Shown here: positions 48,332 to 58,170 of the stretch, in pieces | Layout of the letters: the number at the start of each line of letters is the position of its first letter | How positions within the stretch are numbered: the first letter of the stretch is position 1 | Source of the DNA: Dyella sp. M7H15-1 | GTDB taxonomy: Bacteria > Pseudomonadota > Gammaproteobacteria > Xanthomonadales > Rhodanobacteraceae | Direction: 5' to 3' | Assembly: GCF_004114615.1 (NCBI RefSeq) | Contig: NZ_CP035300.1 | Location: 620,001 to 684,000 of the forward strand | Length of the DNA stretch: 64,000 nt | Program-made: the position numbers and the translations under genes | Notes under the pieces: generated by a model | Databases searched by the model: none | Told to the model about the DNA's origin: nothing | The model's input: the letters and a program-made list of their open reading frames with translations, nothing else

Positions 48332-50446
48332 TTACTTCTTAACCCCTGCCGGCGGCTTGGCATGGCGAAGATCCGTCAATACCCGTTGGCAGGTATTCGC
48401 ATGGTCGTTATGGCTCGGCGCTGTCAGTGCCAGCAGTGCTGCGGGTGGCGCTAGTACACCTAGCGCCACGGCGCCGCCGCCACGCAACAACAGCGGCCCA
48501 GCGTGCACGCCGACATCCGGATGCTTCATGGTGCCTTTTACATAAAGCGGCGAGCGCAGCGAGAAGATGCGCATGCCCTTGGTGTGTGGCGTGACATTCA
48601 GATCCAGTTGCTCGCTGGCGAAGTTGATGGTGCCATCGACATAGATGGTTGCGTCGCTGGTATCGAACACGAACAGGCGGCTGGTGAACAGGCCGTCGGT
48701 GCCGGCGAGATCGGCCGCAGCACAATTGATCTGCACGGTCTTGTCGCCGAACAACTTGCCGATCACTACGTTGGCGACATTCAAACCTGCTGTTTCGAGC
48801 AAGGTCTTGCTGATTGCGCCATCGTTCATCAGCAGCTTCAATTCGCCGTTTGCATCACCCATCAAGGCGGCAATGGAATTGCCGTGGGCAGTGAGTGTGG
48901 CATCGCCGTTGATTTCACCGAAGCTGGTGCTCATCGGCTGGAAGGTCGGGAACAACTGTTTGAGTTGCAAATGGCGGGCGCGCAGATCGGCTGCCACCCG
49001 CAGCGGTTGCGCACCACCATCGACGTGGATGTGGCTGTCGATCGTGCCGCCGGCCACACCCATATGCAGCGGATCGAGTTGCAGCAGGCCGTTGTCCAGA
49101 ACCACATGTGTGTCGAGTACGTCCAGCGGCACGGAAACGGGGTGTTCGATGTGTGCCGCGGAGAAAGTGACATCCGCATCCAGAGTGCGTAGGCGATCAG
49201 TGCGGAAAGGTTCGATCGGCAGCACCTTGTCGGTAGGTTGCAGGGTGGTATCGCCACGCTGCTGTTTCTGCGCCTGGCTATCGGCGCCGATCAACGGTGC
49301 AAGGTCGACAAAGCGCAGTTGTTGTGAATGCACATCGCCCGTGAGCTTGGGACGATCACCACCGGTCATCACTTGCACATTGCCGCCCAGGTCGCTGCCG
49401 CCGACACGCCCGCGGAAATCGCGATAGGCGAAATGGCTGCCATGGGCGTGCAGTTCGGCCGAAAGGTGGCCCTCTGTTGCATAGGGCGGCGTTTCGGGCA
49501 GTGCAATGCCAATAATCGGATACAGCTTCGCCATGCTGGTGCCGGCAAACCACAGGCGCAGGTCCAGTGCACCCAGGTGCAGCGGATCGGTAAAGGTGCC
49601 CACCAAGGCGATCTTGCTGTCGCCAATATGCACACGCGCCTGCATGGGGAAGGGCTGGTCGGTTTGCTGCAACGCAAGCACCGCACCGCTCTTGCCGGCG
49701 CCAGTCACCGGCGTGCCTTGGTAATGCCCATTCACCGTCCACGCGAACTGATAGCGGGTGCTGTGGGCATTGGGCGAGGTATTGGGTTTGGTCTTGTCCG
49801 CGTTCACGACTTTGCCGACATCGTGACCCATATCCGCACGTGCGTCCGTAGTGGCTTGCGCCACGATCTGATCGTACAGAATGGCTTGCTGCAATGGCGT
49901 GATCGTCACTTGCAGGTGCAGCCGGTGGGCGGTGTCATCGAGTGTGATCTGCCCCTTGTCGAAACCGATAGCGCCGATATCAACGCGCCAGCTCGATGGC
50001 GTCGAGCTTTGGGGCAGGGTGAACAGCCAATTGGCCTGCCCATGATCATCGCGTTCAAGATCGAGCTGCGGATTCACCAGTTGTATCGACGACACATACA
50101 CGTGGTGCAACAGCAACGGCAGTGGCGAGACGCGAATCATCAAGGCATCAAGCTGTGCGAATTGCGGCTGTTTGGTCCATGACGGATTGCCGATGCGGAT
50201 ATCACGTGCCGTAAACGTGGGCCAGGGCATCCATCCACGCCATCCGCTTGCAGATGGTTCACGCTGCCAGACCGCTGTCAGGTCGCCCTGGATCACAAAC
50301 GGACGACCTATGGCTGAACTCACTTGTTCATTAATGGCGGGTTTAAGCCGATTCCAGTCGAACAACGCCATCACCAGGATCAGCGCCGTCACCAACACCA
50401 GCAGCACGCCTGCGACCCAGGTCAGTATTTTATGGCTGCGCTTCAT
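48332..50446 (-). CDS. AsmA-family protein
   Basis: A roughly 704-residue AsmA-like protein with one N-terminal membrane helix ('ILTWVAGVLLVLVTALILVM', about 7-26) followed by 'DWNRLKPAINEQVSSAIGRP', the standard AsmA start, and a long beta-rich periplasmic part. The C-terminal AsmA domain has 'EINGDATLTAHGNSIAALMG' and 'SRLFVFDTSDATIYVDGTIN'. Relatives are bridge-like proteins linked to lipid transport between membranes. ATG 50446 places the helix at the N-terminus; the frame is open 30 codons further. Confidence 0.9.
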   Translation of the reverse strand: MKRSHKILTWVAGVLLVLVTALILVMALFDWNRLKPAINEQVSSAIGRPFVIQGDLTAVWQREPSASGWRGWMPWPTFTARDIRIGNPSWTKQPQFAQLDALMIRVSPLPLLLHHVYVSSIQLVNPQLDLERDDHGQANWLFTLPQSSTPSSWRVDIGAIGFDKGQITLDDTAHRLHLQVTITPLQQAILYDQIVAQATTDARADMGHDVGKVVNADKTKPNTSPNAHSTRYQFAWTVNGHYQGTPVTGAGKSGAVLALQQTDQPFPMQARVHIGDSKIALVGTFTDPLHLGALDLRLWFAGTSMAKLYPIIGIALPETPPYATEGHLSAELHAHGSHFAYRDFRGRVGGSDLGGNVQVMTGGDRPKLTGDVHSQQLRFVDLAPLIGADSQAQKQQRGDTTLQPTDKVLPIEPFRTDRLRTLDADVTFSAAHIEHPVSVPLDVLDTHVVLDNGLLQLDPLHMGVAGGTIDSHIHVDGGAQPLRVAADLRARHLQLKQLFPTFQPMSTSFGEINGDATLTAHGNSIAALMGDANGELKLLMNDGAISKTLLETAGLNVANVVIGKLFGDKTVQINCAAADLAGTDGLFTSRLFVFDTSDATIYVDGTINFASEQLDLNVTPHTKGMRIFSLRSPLYVKGTMKHPDVGVHAGPLLLRGGGAVALGVLAPPAALLALTAPSHNDHANTCQRVLTDLRHAKPPAGVKK

Positions 50447-50716
50447 CACTCCCGGTCTCTCGCTACCTGACCGGCTGTCGAGCAGTCGGCATGCCGTCAA
50501 CATTACTACGATATGGGCGATGATAGAGGTCGACATTTACGCGCAGGCCATGAGTGACATGTTCTGCGGTTACCTTGAATGTCTGCAGCATGATTGTCAG
50601 CAACTCGCTGGCAGATTGTCATACAGCCATATGCCTTGCGTCCAACCGAGCGTGGTGGTAAATGTTGAAACGCGCGGCGATTGACGCCGCTGCATCCCCT
50701 ACAAGATAGGTGGCCC

Positions 50717-51181
50717 ATGTTCAAGAAACGTCTTTTGCTAGTTGCGCTGATGACGGTCTCCTTCATGGGTTACGCACAATCCCCCACATCGACAGCGCCG
50801 GCGCACCCGCTCACACCGGAAGAGCAGCGCCAGAATCAGCAAATGGAGCAGGCAGCGTTACAGATTGCCCACATGGTCGATCAGCATCAGGTTGCCCAGA
50901 TATGGGATGGCGCTTCGTCGGTTACCAAGCAGATCATCACCCGCGATGCCTTTGTGAAGGGCGTGGAGGCTGACCGCAAAACCGTGGGCGTACTCGAAGC
51001 ACGCAAGCTAGCCTCGCTGACCTACAACCAGTCCGATGGCAGGAAGCTGCCCCCGGGACTGTTCGCCAACGTGGTCTTTGCCACACGCTTTGCCAATGAG
51101 AAGCAGCCGGTGCGCGAGCTGGTTTCCTTTCACCTGGACAATGATCACGTATGGCGCGTTACCGGCTACTCCTTGCGGTGA
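50717..51181 (+). CDS. Exported DUF4019-like protein
   Basis: A 154-residue protein with a signal peptide ('MFKKRLLLVALMTVSFMGYA', cut near residue 20), a Gln-rich linker and a domain ending 'RELVSFHLDNDHVWRVTGYS', which resembles the DUF4019 family of small exported proteins. Start ATG 50717 with AAGATAGG upstream. Function unknown. Confidence 0.78.
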   Translation: MFKKRLLLVALMTVSFMGYAQSPTSTAPAHPLTPEEQRQNQQMEQAALQIAHMVDQHQVAQIWDGASSVTKQIITRDAFVKGVEADRKTVGVLEARKLASLTYNQSDGRKLPPGLFANVVFATRFANEKQPVRELVSFHLDNDHVWRVTGYSLR

Positions 51182-51221
51182 TGGGATCGTTTCGCCAGGG
51201 TAAGCACTGAAAGGAAAGCCC

Positions 51222-52055
51222 ATGCTTGACGAGTCAGCATTGCAGTCCATGAACGTACTGTGGGCGACGCCTTGTTACGTCTCGGCGGTGTCCATGCACT
51301 ACGTCACCAGTATGTTCAATCTGACCCATGAATCCATGCGTTTGGGTCTAAGGTCTTCGTTGAACATGCGCGCGGAAAGCCTGGTGACCCGCGGCAGGAA
51401 CGAGATCGTCAAATTCTTCCTGATGCATCCGGAATACACGCACTTGTTCTGGATCGATGCGGACCTGGCGTTCCAGCCCTCGGCCGCCATCCGCCTGCTA
51501 CTCTCCGATTACGACGTGGCTGCGGGGATCTACCCCCTCAAACGCTTCAACTGGCCTGCGCAGGGCGTGCCAGCGGGTACCACGCAGGAAGCCTTCAACA
51601 CGCTCTACACGGACTACCCTTTCAACGCGGTAGGTCATGGTGCGGCGCCGCTGCAGAAGTACATGAAGGACGACGGCTTTGTCGAGGTCGCGGAAGCGCC
51701 GACTGGTTTCATGGCGATCAAACGCCACGTCTTCACCAAGCTGATGCAGCGCTATCCGGAGCTGAATTACGTTCCGGACGGACCACGCAACAACCCGGAA
51801 CAACCATATTACTGGCTATTCTTCGATTGCATGGTCGATCCGGACACGCGCCGCTATCTCTCCGAAGACTACGCCTTCTGCCGTCGCTGGCGGGATATAG
51901 GTGGCATAGTGCATGCCGATATGCACTCCAACCTGGGACATCTCGGGCAGCATCTGTTCCAGGGCAATCTGGCGGAAAGTATTCGCTTGCGGAATGGGCC
52001 TTTGCAGTCGACGGGCGAAGCGTCGGAGCAAGGCGGAGAGACAACATCGGTTTGA
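51222..52055 (+). CDS. Glycosyltransferase-like protein (GT-A fold)
   Basis: A 277-residue soluble protein. 'RNEIVKFFLMHPEYTHLFWIDADLAF' (about 59-84) has the nucleotide-sugar/metal DxD element 'IDADL' of GT-A enzymes, and 'SEDYAFCRRWRDIGG' in the C-terminal half is like the ED motif of such enzymes. 'LFFDCMVDPDTRRYLSEDYA' supports this. A sulfotransferase-like gene follows 46 bases downstream in the same direction, suggesting that both modify the same glycan or protein. Acceptor unknown. Confidence 0.75.
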   Translation: MLDESALQSMNVLWATPCYVSAVSMHYVTSMFNLTHESMRLGLRSSLNMRAESLVTRGRNEIVKFFLMHPEYTHLFWIDADLAFQPSAAIRLLLSDYDVAAGIYPLKRFNWPAQGVPAGTTQEAFNTLYTDYPFNAVGHGAAPLQKYMKDDGFVEVAEAPTGFMAIKRHVFTKLMQRYPELNYVPDGPRNNPEQPYYWLFFDCMVDPDTRRYLSEDYAFCRRWRDIGGIVHADMHSNLGHLGQHLFQGNLAESIRLRNGPLQSTGEASEQGGETTSV

Positions 52056-52101
52056 TTGAACATTCAAGCGCACTACTGCCTGGTATGTATTTTTCTGGCT
52101 G

Positions 52102-52944
52102 ATGACAAAAACCATTCTGAGGTTGCAGATGCCATGCAAGATCCATTTCATTTCCGGCTTGCCGCGTTCCGGTTCGACGCTTCTGACGGCGTTGCTTCGG
52201 CAGAATCCACGCTTCCACGCCAGCATGAGCGGCCCGCTCGGCGGTTTGTTCGGAACGATGCTGGTGGAGATGAGTCAGCGTAACGAGTCGGCCGTGTTCA
52301 TCAGTGATGCCCAGCGTCAGAGCCTGCTGAGCGGTCTGTTCGAGAATTACTATAGGCCGGAAACCGACGCCGAAGTGATTTTCGACACCCACCGTTCCTG
52401 GACCACGCGGCTGCCGGCGCTCAAGCAACTGATGCCGCACAGTCGCATCATTGCCTGCGTGCGTGATATCCATTGGACCATCGACAGCATTGAACGGCTG
52501 GTGCGCAAGAATGCTTTTAGCCCATCGAGCATCTTCAGCTACACCGCCGGTGGCACGGTGTATTCGCGTGCCAATGGCCTGGCTGGCGTCGACGGCATGG
52601 TGGGCTACGCTTACGACGCCTTGAAGGAAGCCTTTTTTGGCGAAGACACCGAGCGGTTGATGCTGGTTCAGTACGACACGCTAGCGCGTGAGCCGGCAAA
52701 GGTGCTGGCGGCGATTTACGATTTCATCGGCGAGTCGCACTTCCAGCACGATTTCGACAACGTGCACTACAACGCACGCGAGTTTGATCTACGCGCCGGG
52801 ACACCCGGGCTGCACGACGTGCGCAAACGTGTCGAGCCGGTACAGCGTACGTCCATCGTTCCGCCGGATCTGGTTCGGCGCTTTGAAAACGACAGTTTCT
52901 GGAAGCATCCGGAAAACAATGTGCGTGGTGTGCGGATTGTTTAG
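52102..52944 (+). CDS. Sulfotransferase-family protein
   Basis: A 280-residue P-loop protein with 'FISGLPRSGSTLLTALLRQN' (about 16-35), the 5'-phosphosulfate-binding loop of PAPS-dependent sulfotransferases, and 'RIIACVRDIHWTIDSIERLV' (about 115-134), matching the 3'-phosphate-binding segment. The annotated ATG at 52102 and one at 52129 ('MPCKIHFISG') are both possible. Predicted to sulfate a carbohydrate or protein; coupled by position to the GT-like gene. Confidence 0.83.
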   Translation: MTKTILRLQMPCKIHFISGLPRSGSTLLTALLRQNPRFHASMSGPLGGLFGTMLVEMSQRNESAVFISDAQRQSLLSGLFENYYRPETDAEVIFDTHRSWTTRLPALKQLMPHSRIIACVRDIHWTIDSIERLVRKNAFSPSSIFSYTAGGTVYSRANGLAGVDGMVGYAYDALKEAFFGEDTERLMLVQYDTLAREPAKVLAAIYDFIGESHFQHDFDNVHYNAREFDLRAGTPGLHDVRKRVEPVQRTSIVPPDLVRRFENDSFWKHPENNVRGVRIV

Positions 52945-52972
52945 GCGGCTTTGATTTATTGAGTTGGCATCC

Positions 52973-55535
52973 TCAAAAGCGCTTGGTGAATCCAACGCTC
53001 AGCGCGTTGTCGTGCAAGCGGCTGCCGAAGAATCCTTGATAATCGGCATACAGGCTCCAGGATGCACTGGCTTGCGTCGTGATGCGCGCGCTGGCCATGC
53101 CCATGCCCCGCCCTTGTGCCGCGCTCGGCAGATCGAACAGGGTGCCATCCTGGGCGGTGACCTGCACGATCGGTGTCACCGCATTGTGCGTGTCGTAACG
53201 GTAACCCAGGTTTACTTCGGGTACGTAGGTCACGCCGTGTGCCACAAAGCTATGTTCGAGGGCCATGACCGCATAGGGTTGCAGGGTGGTATAGCGGCTG
53301 CGTGTTCCATCGACCGGAAAGCTTGATGCTTCTGGGTTCGTGCTATTCAGTGCTTCACCGAAACCGTCCAGCGTCTGCTGCTGATACAGCACGCCTACCT
53401 TCGGTGTGAGCTGCCACTGCGCAAGCTGCACAGGCCAGGCCGCTTGCAAGGCGGCGGAGAGCATATGGCCGCCTGGCGCGGAAGTGGCCGTGCCGATGCC
53501 AGTAATGCGATTGAAGTGGTAATCGCTGTGCATCGTGTCGACGACGGCCGACAGCACTGTCGGGCCCGCATCGGCATAGGCGTAGAGGCCGCCATGCACG
53601 TTGTCTGCACGACCATTGCCGCCCAGCTTGTCGCTACCGTTGACCTGTCCCACGCCCGCCTGCAAGCCGACGTGGACGAGATCGCTGACGGCATAGTCGG
53701 CGCCGCCCAGCAAGCCGAAGGTCGTGCTGTTCAATCCGTTGGCGCCGTCGAGCGATATATTGGAACCGGTATATTGCACCCATGCGCCGTTACCGCACGC
53801 GCTGCTGACATTTTGCATGGCCGGCGCATGGTCGGCCTTGCATTGCACATCGTGCGACATCAGCGCAACGTCGAGCACCGAACCCATATCCTGCTGACCG
53901 GCAAGATTGATGCTGCGCATCAGGTTGCCGAACAGACTGCTGTCGAGCGGTATCACCCATCCCCGCGTCGCTGATCCTTGCGTCCCTGATTCCTGCATCA
54001 GGACCAGTTCGGCCGCGGTCGCGCTGTAGTTGATTTGAGAGTCGAGCGATCCCGGCACGGTACCGGTGACCGTGCTGAACGTGCCGCTGAGCGACCCAGC
54101 CTGCACCAGGGGGAACTTGCTGGTGGCGTAGGTGCCAGGCGCGAAGATCAGATCGAGTGTACCGGCGAGGCTCGCATGGCCGCTGACCTTCAGCATCGAG
54201 AACTGCGTCGGCGTGACGTCCAGTTGCAGTGTGCCATCTGCGCTCTGGGTGTAATTGCCCCGGATGGTCAGCGTGCCCATCGACCCGCCGGACCACACGA
54301 TGCCGTCGCTGGTGACGTCGCCCACGATGGTGCCGTGACCGCGCAGCGTGCCACGGTTTTGCACATCCACCGCGCCTTCGATGGATGCGCCGGGGGTATT
54401 GTTTCCGTGATTGCCTGCAGACTTGTCGAATCGCCTTGCAGCGTACCTGCGCTGATCAGCGTGCTACCGCTATAGGTGTTGCTGCCGCTGAGGGTCAGCG
54501 TGCCCGTACCGGCCTTGATCACCTCCCCGTCGCCACCGATCACGCCGGCATAAGTGCCCGTGGTGGTCTGATCGAAATCCACGCGATGGCGTGCCGAGGC
54601 CATTGCTAACGAACGTCAGGTCGCCATCGAAAGCATTGCTGGCGCCGGTCAACTCACCTTGCTGGATAGTCCAATCGATGCCGGCGTTGCCCGTGCCGGT
54701 CAGCGTCCAGTTGTCGCTACCGGTTTTGATGTTGTAGGCGAAACCCTGGATCAATCCGGCATTGAGTGAAGCGTTGGTGCTGCCGGCCAGCACCAGCAAG
54801 TCGCCGTCGTTGGTGTCGCCGCTGGTGCTCACGATATGGCCGATAAAGGTGGCGCCCGGTTCGAGCACCAGCTCGTTGCCGCCACCGGAAAACAGCACTG
54901 AATCGGCCTGCACGCTGGTGCTGCCGCCGTCAATCGCCCCGTCGGTGACGACGACGACCCCGCCCCATGCCAGCACACCGGCACCGGGGTCGGTAGCGGC
55001 AGTCGCATCGCCGCCGACGCCACCCGTGCCGCCGACGATCATCGTGGTCAACCCGACGACCGGTGCTGAATTGCCATTGTTGATGAACACGCCGGCACCG
55101 CCGCTAACGGAAGTGTTGACGCCGCTTGATCCGGTCGCGCCCACGGCGCCGACATCTAAAGACGCCGTCTGCGCCGGCGCCACCGTTACCGTTGCCCGCC
55201 GTGCTCCCAGGGCTCTCGGAGCTGTTGGGATTGAACACGGTCGCATCGCCGCCCGTGCCATTGCCCGAACCACCATCGTTGTTGCGGCCGGTATGCCCGC
55301 CCACACCACCTGGTGCGCCACATCCGGATGAATTGGTCGACGTGCAGGTTTGACTCCATGCAGGCGCGCTCGCACACGCCAATGTCAAGACGGCGATCGC
55401 CAAGGCAAGCGGATGGCGGCGAGGTGTGCGCGTTGCACAGATGGCGGAAGACGAACCTCCCGCGTGGGTGAGTTCGGAGGCCACTTGCACGATAGCCAGC
55501 GACCGATTCCACACGAGTCGATAGACACGGTTCAT
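52973..55535 (-). pseudogene. Autotransporter (type Va) with frameshifts
   Basis: Pieces of one autotransporter lie in order in different frames. 55535-55104 has an extended signal peptide region ('MNRVYRLVWNRSLAIVQVAS') and the start of a Gly/Asn-rich passenger. The passenger continues in the frame 55375-54470 and then in 54603-54268 ('GTLTLSGSNTYSGSTLISAG', a passenger-associated repeat). 54370-52973 holds the autotransporter beta-barrel, ending in 'LSVGFTKRF' with the C-terminal Phe required by the BAM complex. At least three frameshifts (near 55150-55180, 54590-54605 and 54370-54400) prevent a single product. They could be true decay or sequencing errors in GC-rich tracts. Confidence 0.83.
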
Positions 55536-55783
55536 GCGATGTTTCCCCTGTCATGCGCCGTGCCGCAGGAGCGGGATGCGATCGCGGCATCAAACGGGCG
55601 GCTGAATGCCGCCGATGAAAACCCTTATGGGCGATGCTCTTGCGCATATAACATTCACCAATGCACGTGCACAACTTGCCAAGTTGGCCCGTACGTTGGC
55701 GCTATCCTGACCGATGTCGCACGAGGCATCAATCACTTTTCGCGCAAACAGCCTCGGGCGCGCGTTGTATCCCCTGTATTCGG
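55536..55783. other. Non-coding gap before the duplicated island
   Basis: About 250 bases with the upstream region of the autotransporter remnant. It contains a small palindrome ACTTGCCAAGT near 55672. I see no supported gene. Confidence 0.5.
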
Positions 55784-55826
55784 ATCTGGGCGTCAATCTT
55801 GGCGATCACGCAGTTCAAATGACTGA

Positions 55827-57731
55827 TTATTTCCCCATGAAAGTATCTTTCGCCATGCTGCCCAAAAGTTTCATTGCATATTCAGTCATTTCTGTCCTGG
55901 TTATTTCTACATTATGAAGATCGTCAGAGAACATCTTTTTCATCAATTCATAGGCTTTCATGGCGACGCTAATTCCGTTTTTTTGTATATTCCAAATGCC
56001 CGACATGCTAGGCATATCGTTGGTAGTTACAATTCTAGCTACATCGAGACAATACGTAGCAAGTGTCTCCTTGATGGCTTTGTCTTTCTCCTTTCTAGTC
56101 AATGATGGACTGGCTTCGAGCCCGTTAATCATGCCTATGACTGCAGTTCTATACATCTGACCACGTGGAATAGCGGCGATTGTCTCAGGGCTTCCGCCCA
56201 ACATATGAAATGCATCAAGAGCAATGATTAGATGATCAGGTTGCTGCTTCTTCCCAGCTATGCGTTGGATTTTAAAATCATCACCTGCAATAGTGGCTTT
56301 GTGATTGTTTATAGGTTCTAATATTTTTTCTTCCGCTTTTTTCTCATCGTCACTTAATGAGTAAGATAATGAATGAACACCCAATTCATGTGCCACCATG
56401 CCTATAATAGATCCCATTCCCTGGGCAAATTGGGTTGCGCTTACATTTATTTGAATAACGTTACCTATTCGTGATGTAAAAGCACTTTCCTTCATGCGGT
56501 CATTATGAATATTGATGCGAATCGTTGGCTGCGTCGGGCTTTTCATGGCATTGATAGCGCCTAGCAAGCAGTATCCAAAAATTTCTAACTTTTCCGGGTT
56601 GATTTGTTTACCATTTTGTGTAGTGTGAAAGCTTATATCTGTAGACTTGAAATGCTGCGGAGTAATGTCCTTGGAAAATTTTAGAGAACGCATCTTAGGA
56701 TAGTCAGGAAGACTTTTCGCAAAATTTTCACGGCGATGCATGAGCTCCTTTGCAAGGATAAAAGCCGTTGTTCCGTTCTCACGCAAAGAAGAATGCATGC
56801 ACGCGTTGATGGAATCATTTAACTGTTCATCTGTCCATTTTTTGATGCCATGATGAGCGAACTTCTCGCGTATAACCTTATTTACTTCGGCTTGTGAGGG
56901 TCGGGGAAGTGAAAGGACCCTATCAATATTAGGATTGATGAGTGACGCGTATGTTTCACAATTTTCATCCGTGGCATATGCGGCAAAGTCTATCGCTGTA
57001 TAGATATCCGCCCCGTCTTTGCTAAGAAATCCGTGAAGGAGAAAATGTTTTTGTTTCATAGTGGTGAAATCTTTCTCCGACAATTGCCCATCAAAGGGAG
57101 GTGCCCAAGTATTTAGCCTATCCATCAACATGGTATCGGTCGTCAATTTGTGCGCCGGCGTTGATTGGTTTTTGTTTTCGCACCACACATTGTGTAAGGT
57201 TAATTCTTTTTTTTCTACGGTTTCTTGCGTTGGCGTGCAATCCGTCGTTTGTCGCGTAGGGGTTGCCTGTTGGATGTCAGATGGATCATCATTCGATGAC
57301 GTTAATGTCTCTTTGTTTTCGAAGACTGGATCATCATTTTTATTCAAGACATAGTATGATATGAGTTTGTTGGTTGAGATGGACTCTCTTAATTCTTGAA
57401 TATTAAAATTTCCAACAAAATGTCCAACAAGCGGCACTTTACCCTGCGCATCCTCTCCTTTCGCATGACTAACATACACATCTCCATTACTTTCCCACAA
57501 ACAATAACGATGTCCATCGAGATGAAAATGGATCTCTGAACCATCGCTTGATGTGAGGATGTTCTCCATTACATTTTTGATATCTTCAGGATGGCTGAAT
57601 TCGATAAAGGCATGACCTGGACTTTTAAATATCTCATAAATGAGATCTCCGGCATATTTTAGGTCGTGTTCATGCGTCTCATTCAAAGCTGAAATGGATG
57701 GAATATAATGATTACTTGTGCGAATTTCCAT
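55827..57731 (-). CDS. Large AT-rich-island protein, paralogue A (unknown function)
   Basis: A 634-residue, signal-less protein in DNA clearly more AT-rich than its surroundings. N-terminal 100 residues are a compact domain ('HFHLDGHRYCLWESNGDVYV'), followed by a variable Thr/Gln-rich linker (about 125-180) and a conserved C-terminal half. 'VAHELGVHSLSYSL' (His 448) resembles a metallopeptidase helix but has the spacing HExxxH rather than HExxH; the M49 family uses HExxGH, so zinc binding is possible but unproven. Nearly the same protein is encoded at 58688-60604. Composition, duplication and lack of known domains suggest a horizontally gained effector or toxin. The start at 57731 is not supported by a strong ribosome site. 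Confidence 0.72.
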   Translation of the reverse strand: MEIRTSNHYIPSISALNETHEHDLKYAGDLIYEIFKSPGHAFIEFSHPEDIKNVMENILTSSDGSEIHFHLDGHRYCLWESNGDVYVSHAKGEDAQGKVPLVGHFVGNFNIQELRESISTNKLISYYVLNKNDDPVFENKETLTSSNDDPSDIQQATPTRQTTDCTPTQETVEKKELTLHNVWCENKNQSTPAHKLTTDTMLMDRLNTWAPPFDGQLSEKDFTTMKQKHFLLHGFLSKDGADIYTAIDFAAYATDENCETYASLINPNIDRVLSLPRPSQAEVNKVIREKFAHHGIKKWTDEQLNDSINACMHSSLRENGTTAFILAKELMHRRENFAKSLPDYPKMRSLKFSKDITPQHFKSTDISFHTTQNGKQINPEKLEIFGYCLLGAINAMKSPTQPTIRINIHNDRMKESAFTSRIGNVIQINVSATQFAQGMGSIIGMVAHELGVHSLSYSLSDDEKKAEEKILEPINNHKATIAGDDFKIQRIAGKKQQPDHLIIALDAFHMLGGSPETIAAIPRGQMYRTAVIGMINGLEASPSLTRKEKDKAIKETLATYCLDVARIVTTNDMPSMSGIWNIQKNGISVAMKAYELMKKMFSDDLHNVEITRTEMTEYAMKLLGSMAKDTFMGK

Positions 57732-57952
57732 GATTATATTTTAAAAATGATGATGAGAAGTGACGGGATGATGAGAAGTGATGGATTGGCTAGACATAGG
57801 CAGTGGGATAGGGCATTACAATGTTGTCTGACAGTCCATCATGGTTAAAGGAAATCTTTTCAGCCAATAATTTTCGGTCGGCGCACGTATCTAACCAATA
57901 CTTTAAGGTGACCGCCCTGAGTTAAATATCAGGGAAATACCGTATTTCACAA

Positions 57953-58093
57953 CGCTAAGCTGAACTTGAACGTCACCTATTTGACGAACCGCAAGGGCGA
58001 TTACCCAGTGTCGGTGGCGCGGCTTCTAGCATCTACAACACCCATTCGATCGCGCCGCGACAATATTTCCTTAGGTGCTCGCCCAAATTTTGA
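57953..58093 (+). pseudogene. C-terminal remnant of a TonB-dependent receptor (unit A)
   Basis: One frame reads 'KLNLNVTYLTNRKG', then the next frame continues 'AASSIYNTHSIAPRQYFLRC' and ends in Phe-stop at 58091-58093. This is the usual C-terminal strand pattern of xanthomonad TonB-dependent receptors, with one frameshift and no upstream barrel. Confidence 0.6.
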
Positions 58094-58170
58094 CGGCCGC
58101 TTTCTCATTATCGATAGTGCTGGCGACCCGCTAGCACGTTATGCTTTCTGCTACGGAGTTGAGATATGCG

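Larger units (their letters stand above)
55784..58170. repeat. Duplicated island, unit A
   Basis: From 'ATCTGGGCGTCAA' at 55784 to 'GAGATATGCG' at 58170 this segment is repeated with modest divergence at 58645-61256. It includes the AT-rich gene 55827-57731, a receptor-tail remnant and a copy of the sequence that in unit B runs into the start codon of the glpQ-like gene. Confidence 0.85.

Noticed and set aside
48645-49427. A 260-codon plus-strand frame opposite the AsmA-like gene
   Set aside because: Ser/Arg-rich antisense shadow of a clear membrane-anchored AsmA protein.
56370-56395. Canonical HExxH zinc protease motif in the AT-rich paralogues
   Set aside because: The residues are H-E-L-G-V-H, one residue too long for HExxH. 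I keep it only as a possible HExxxH site.
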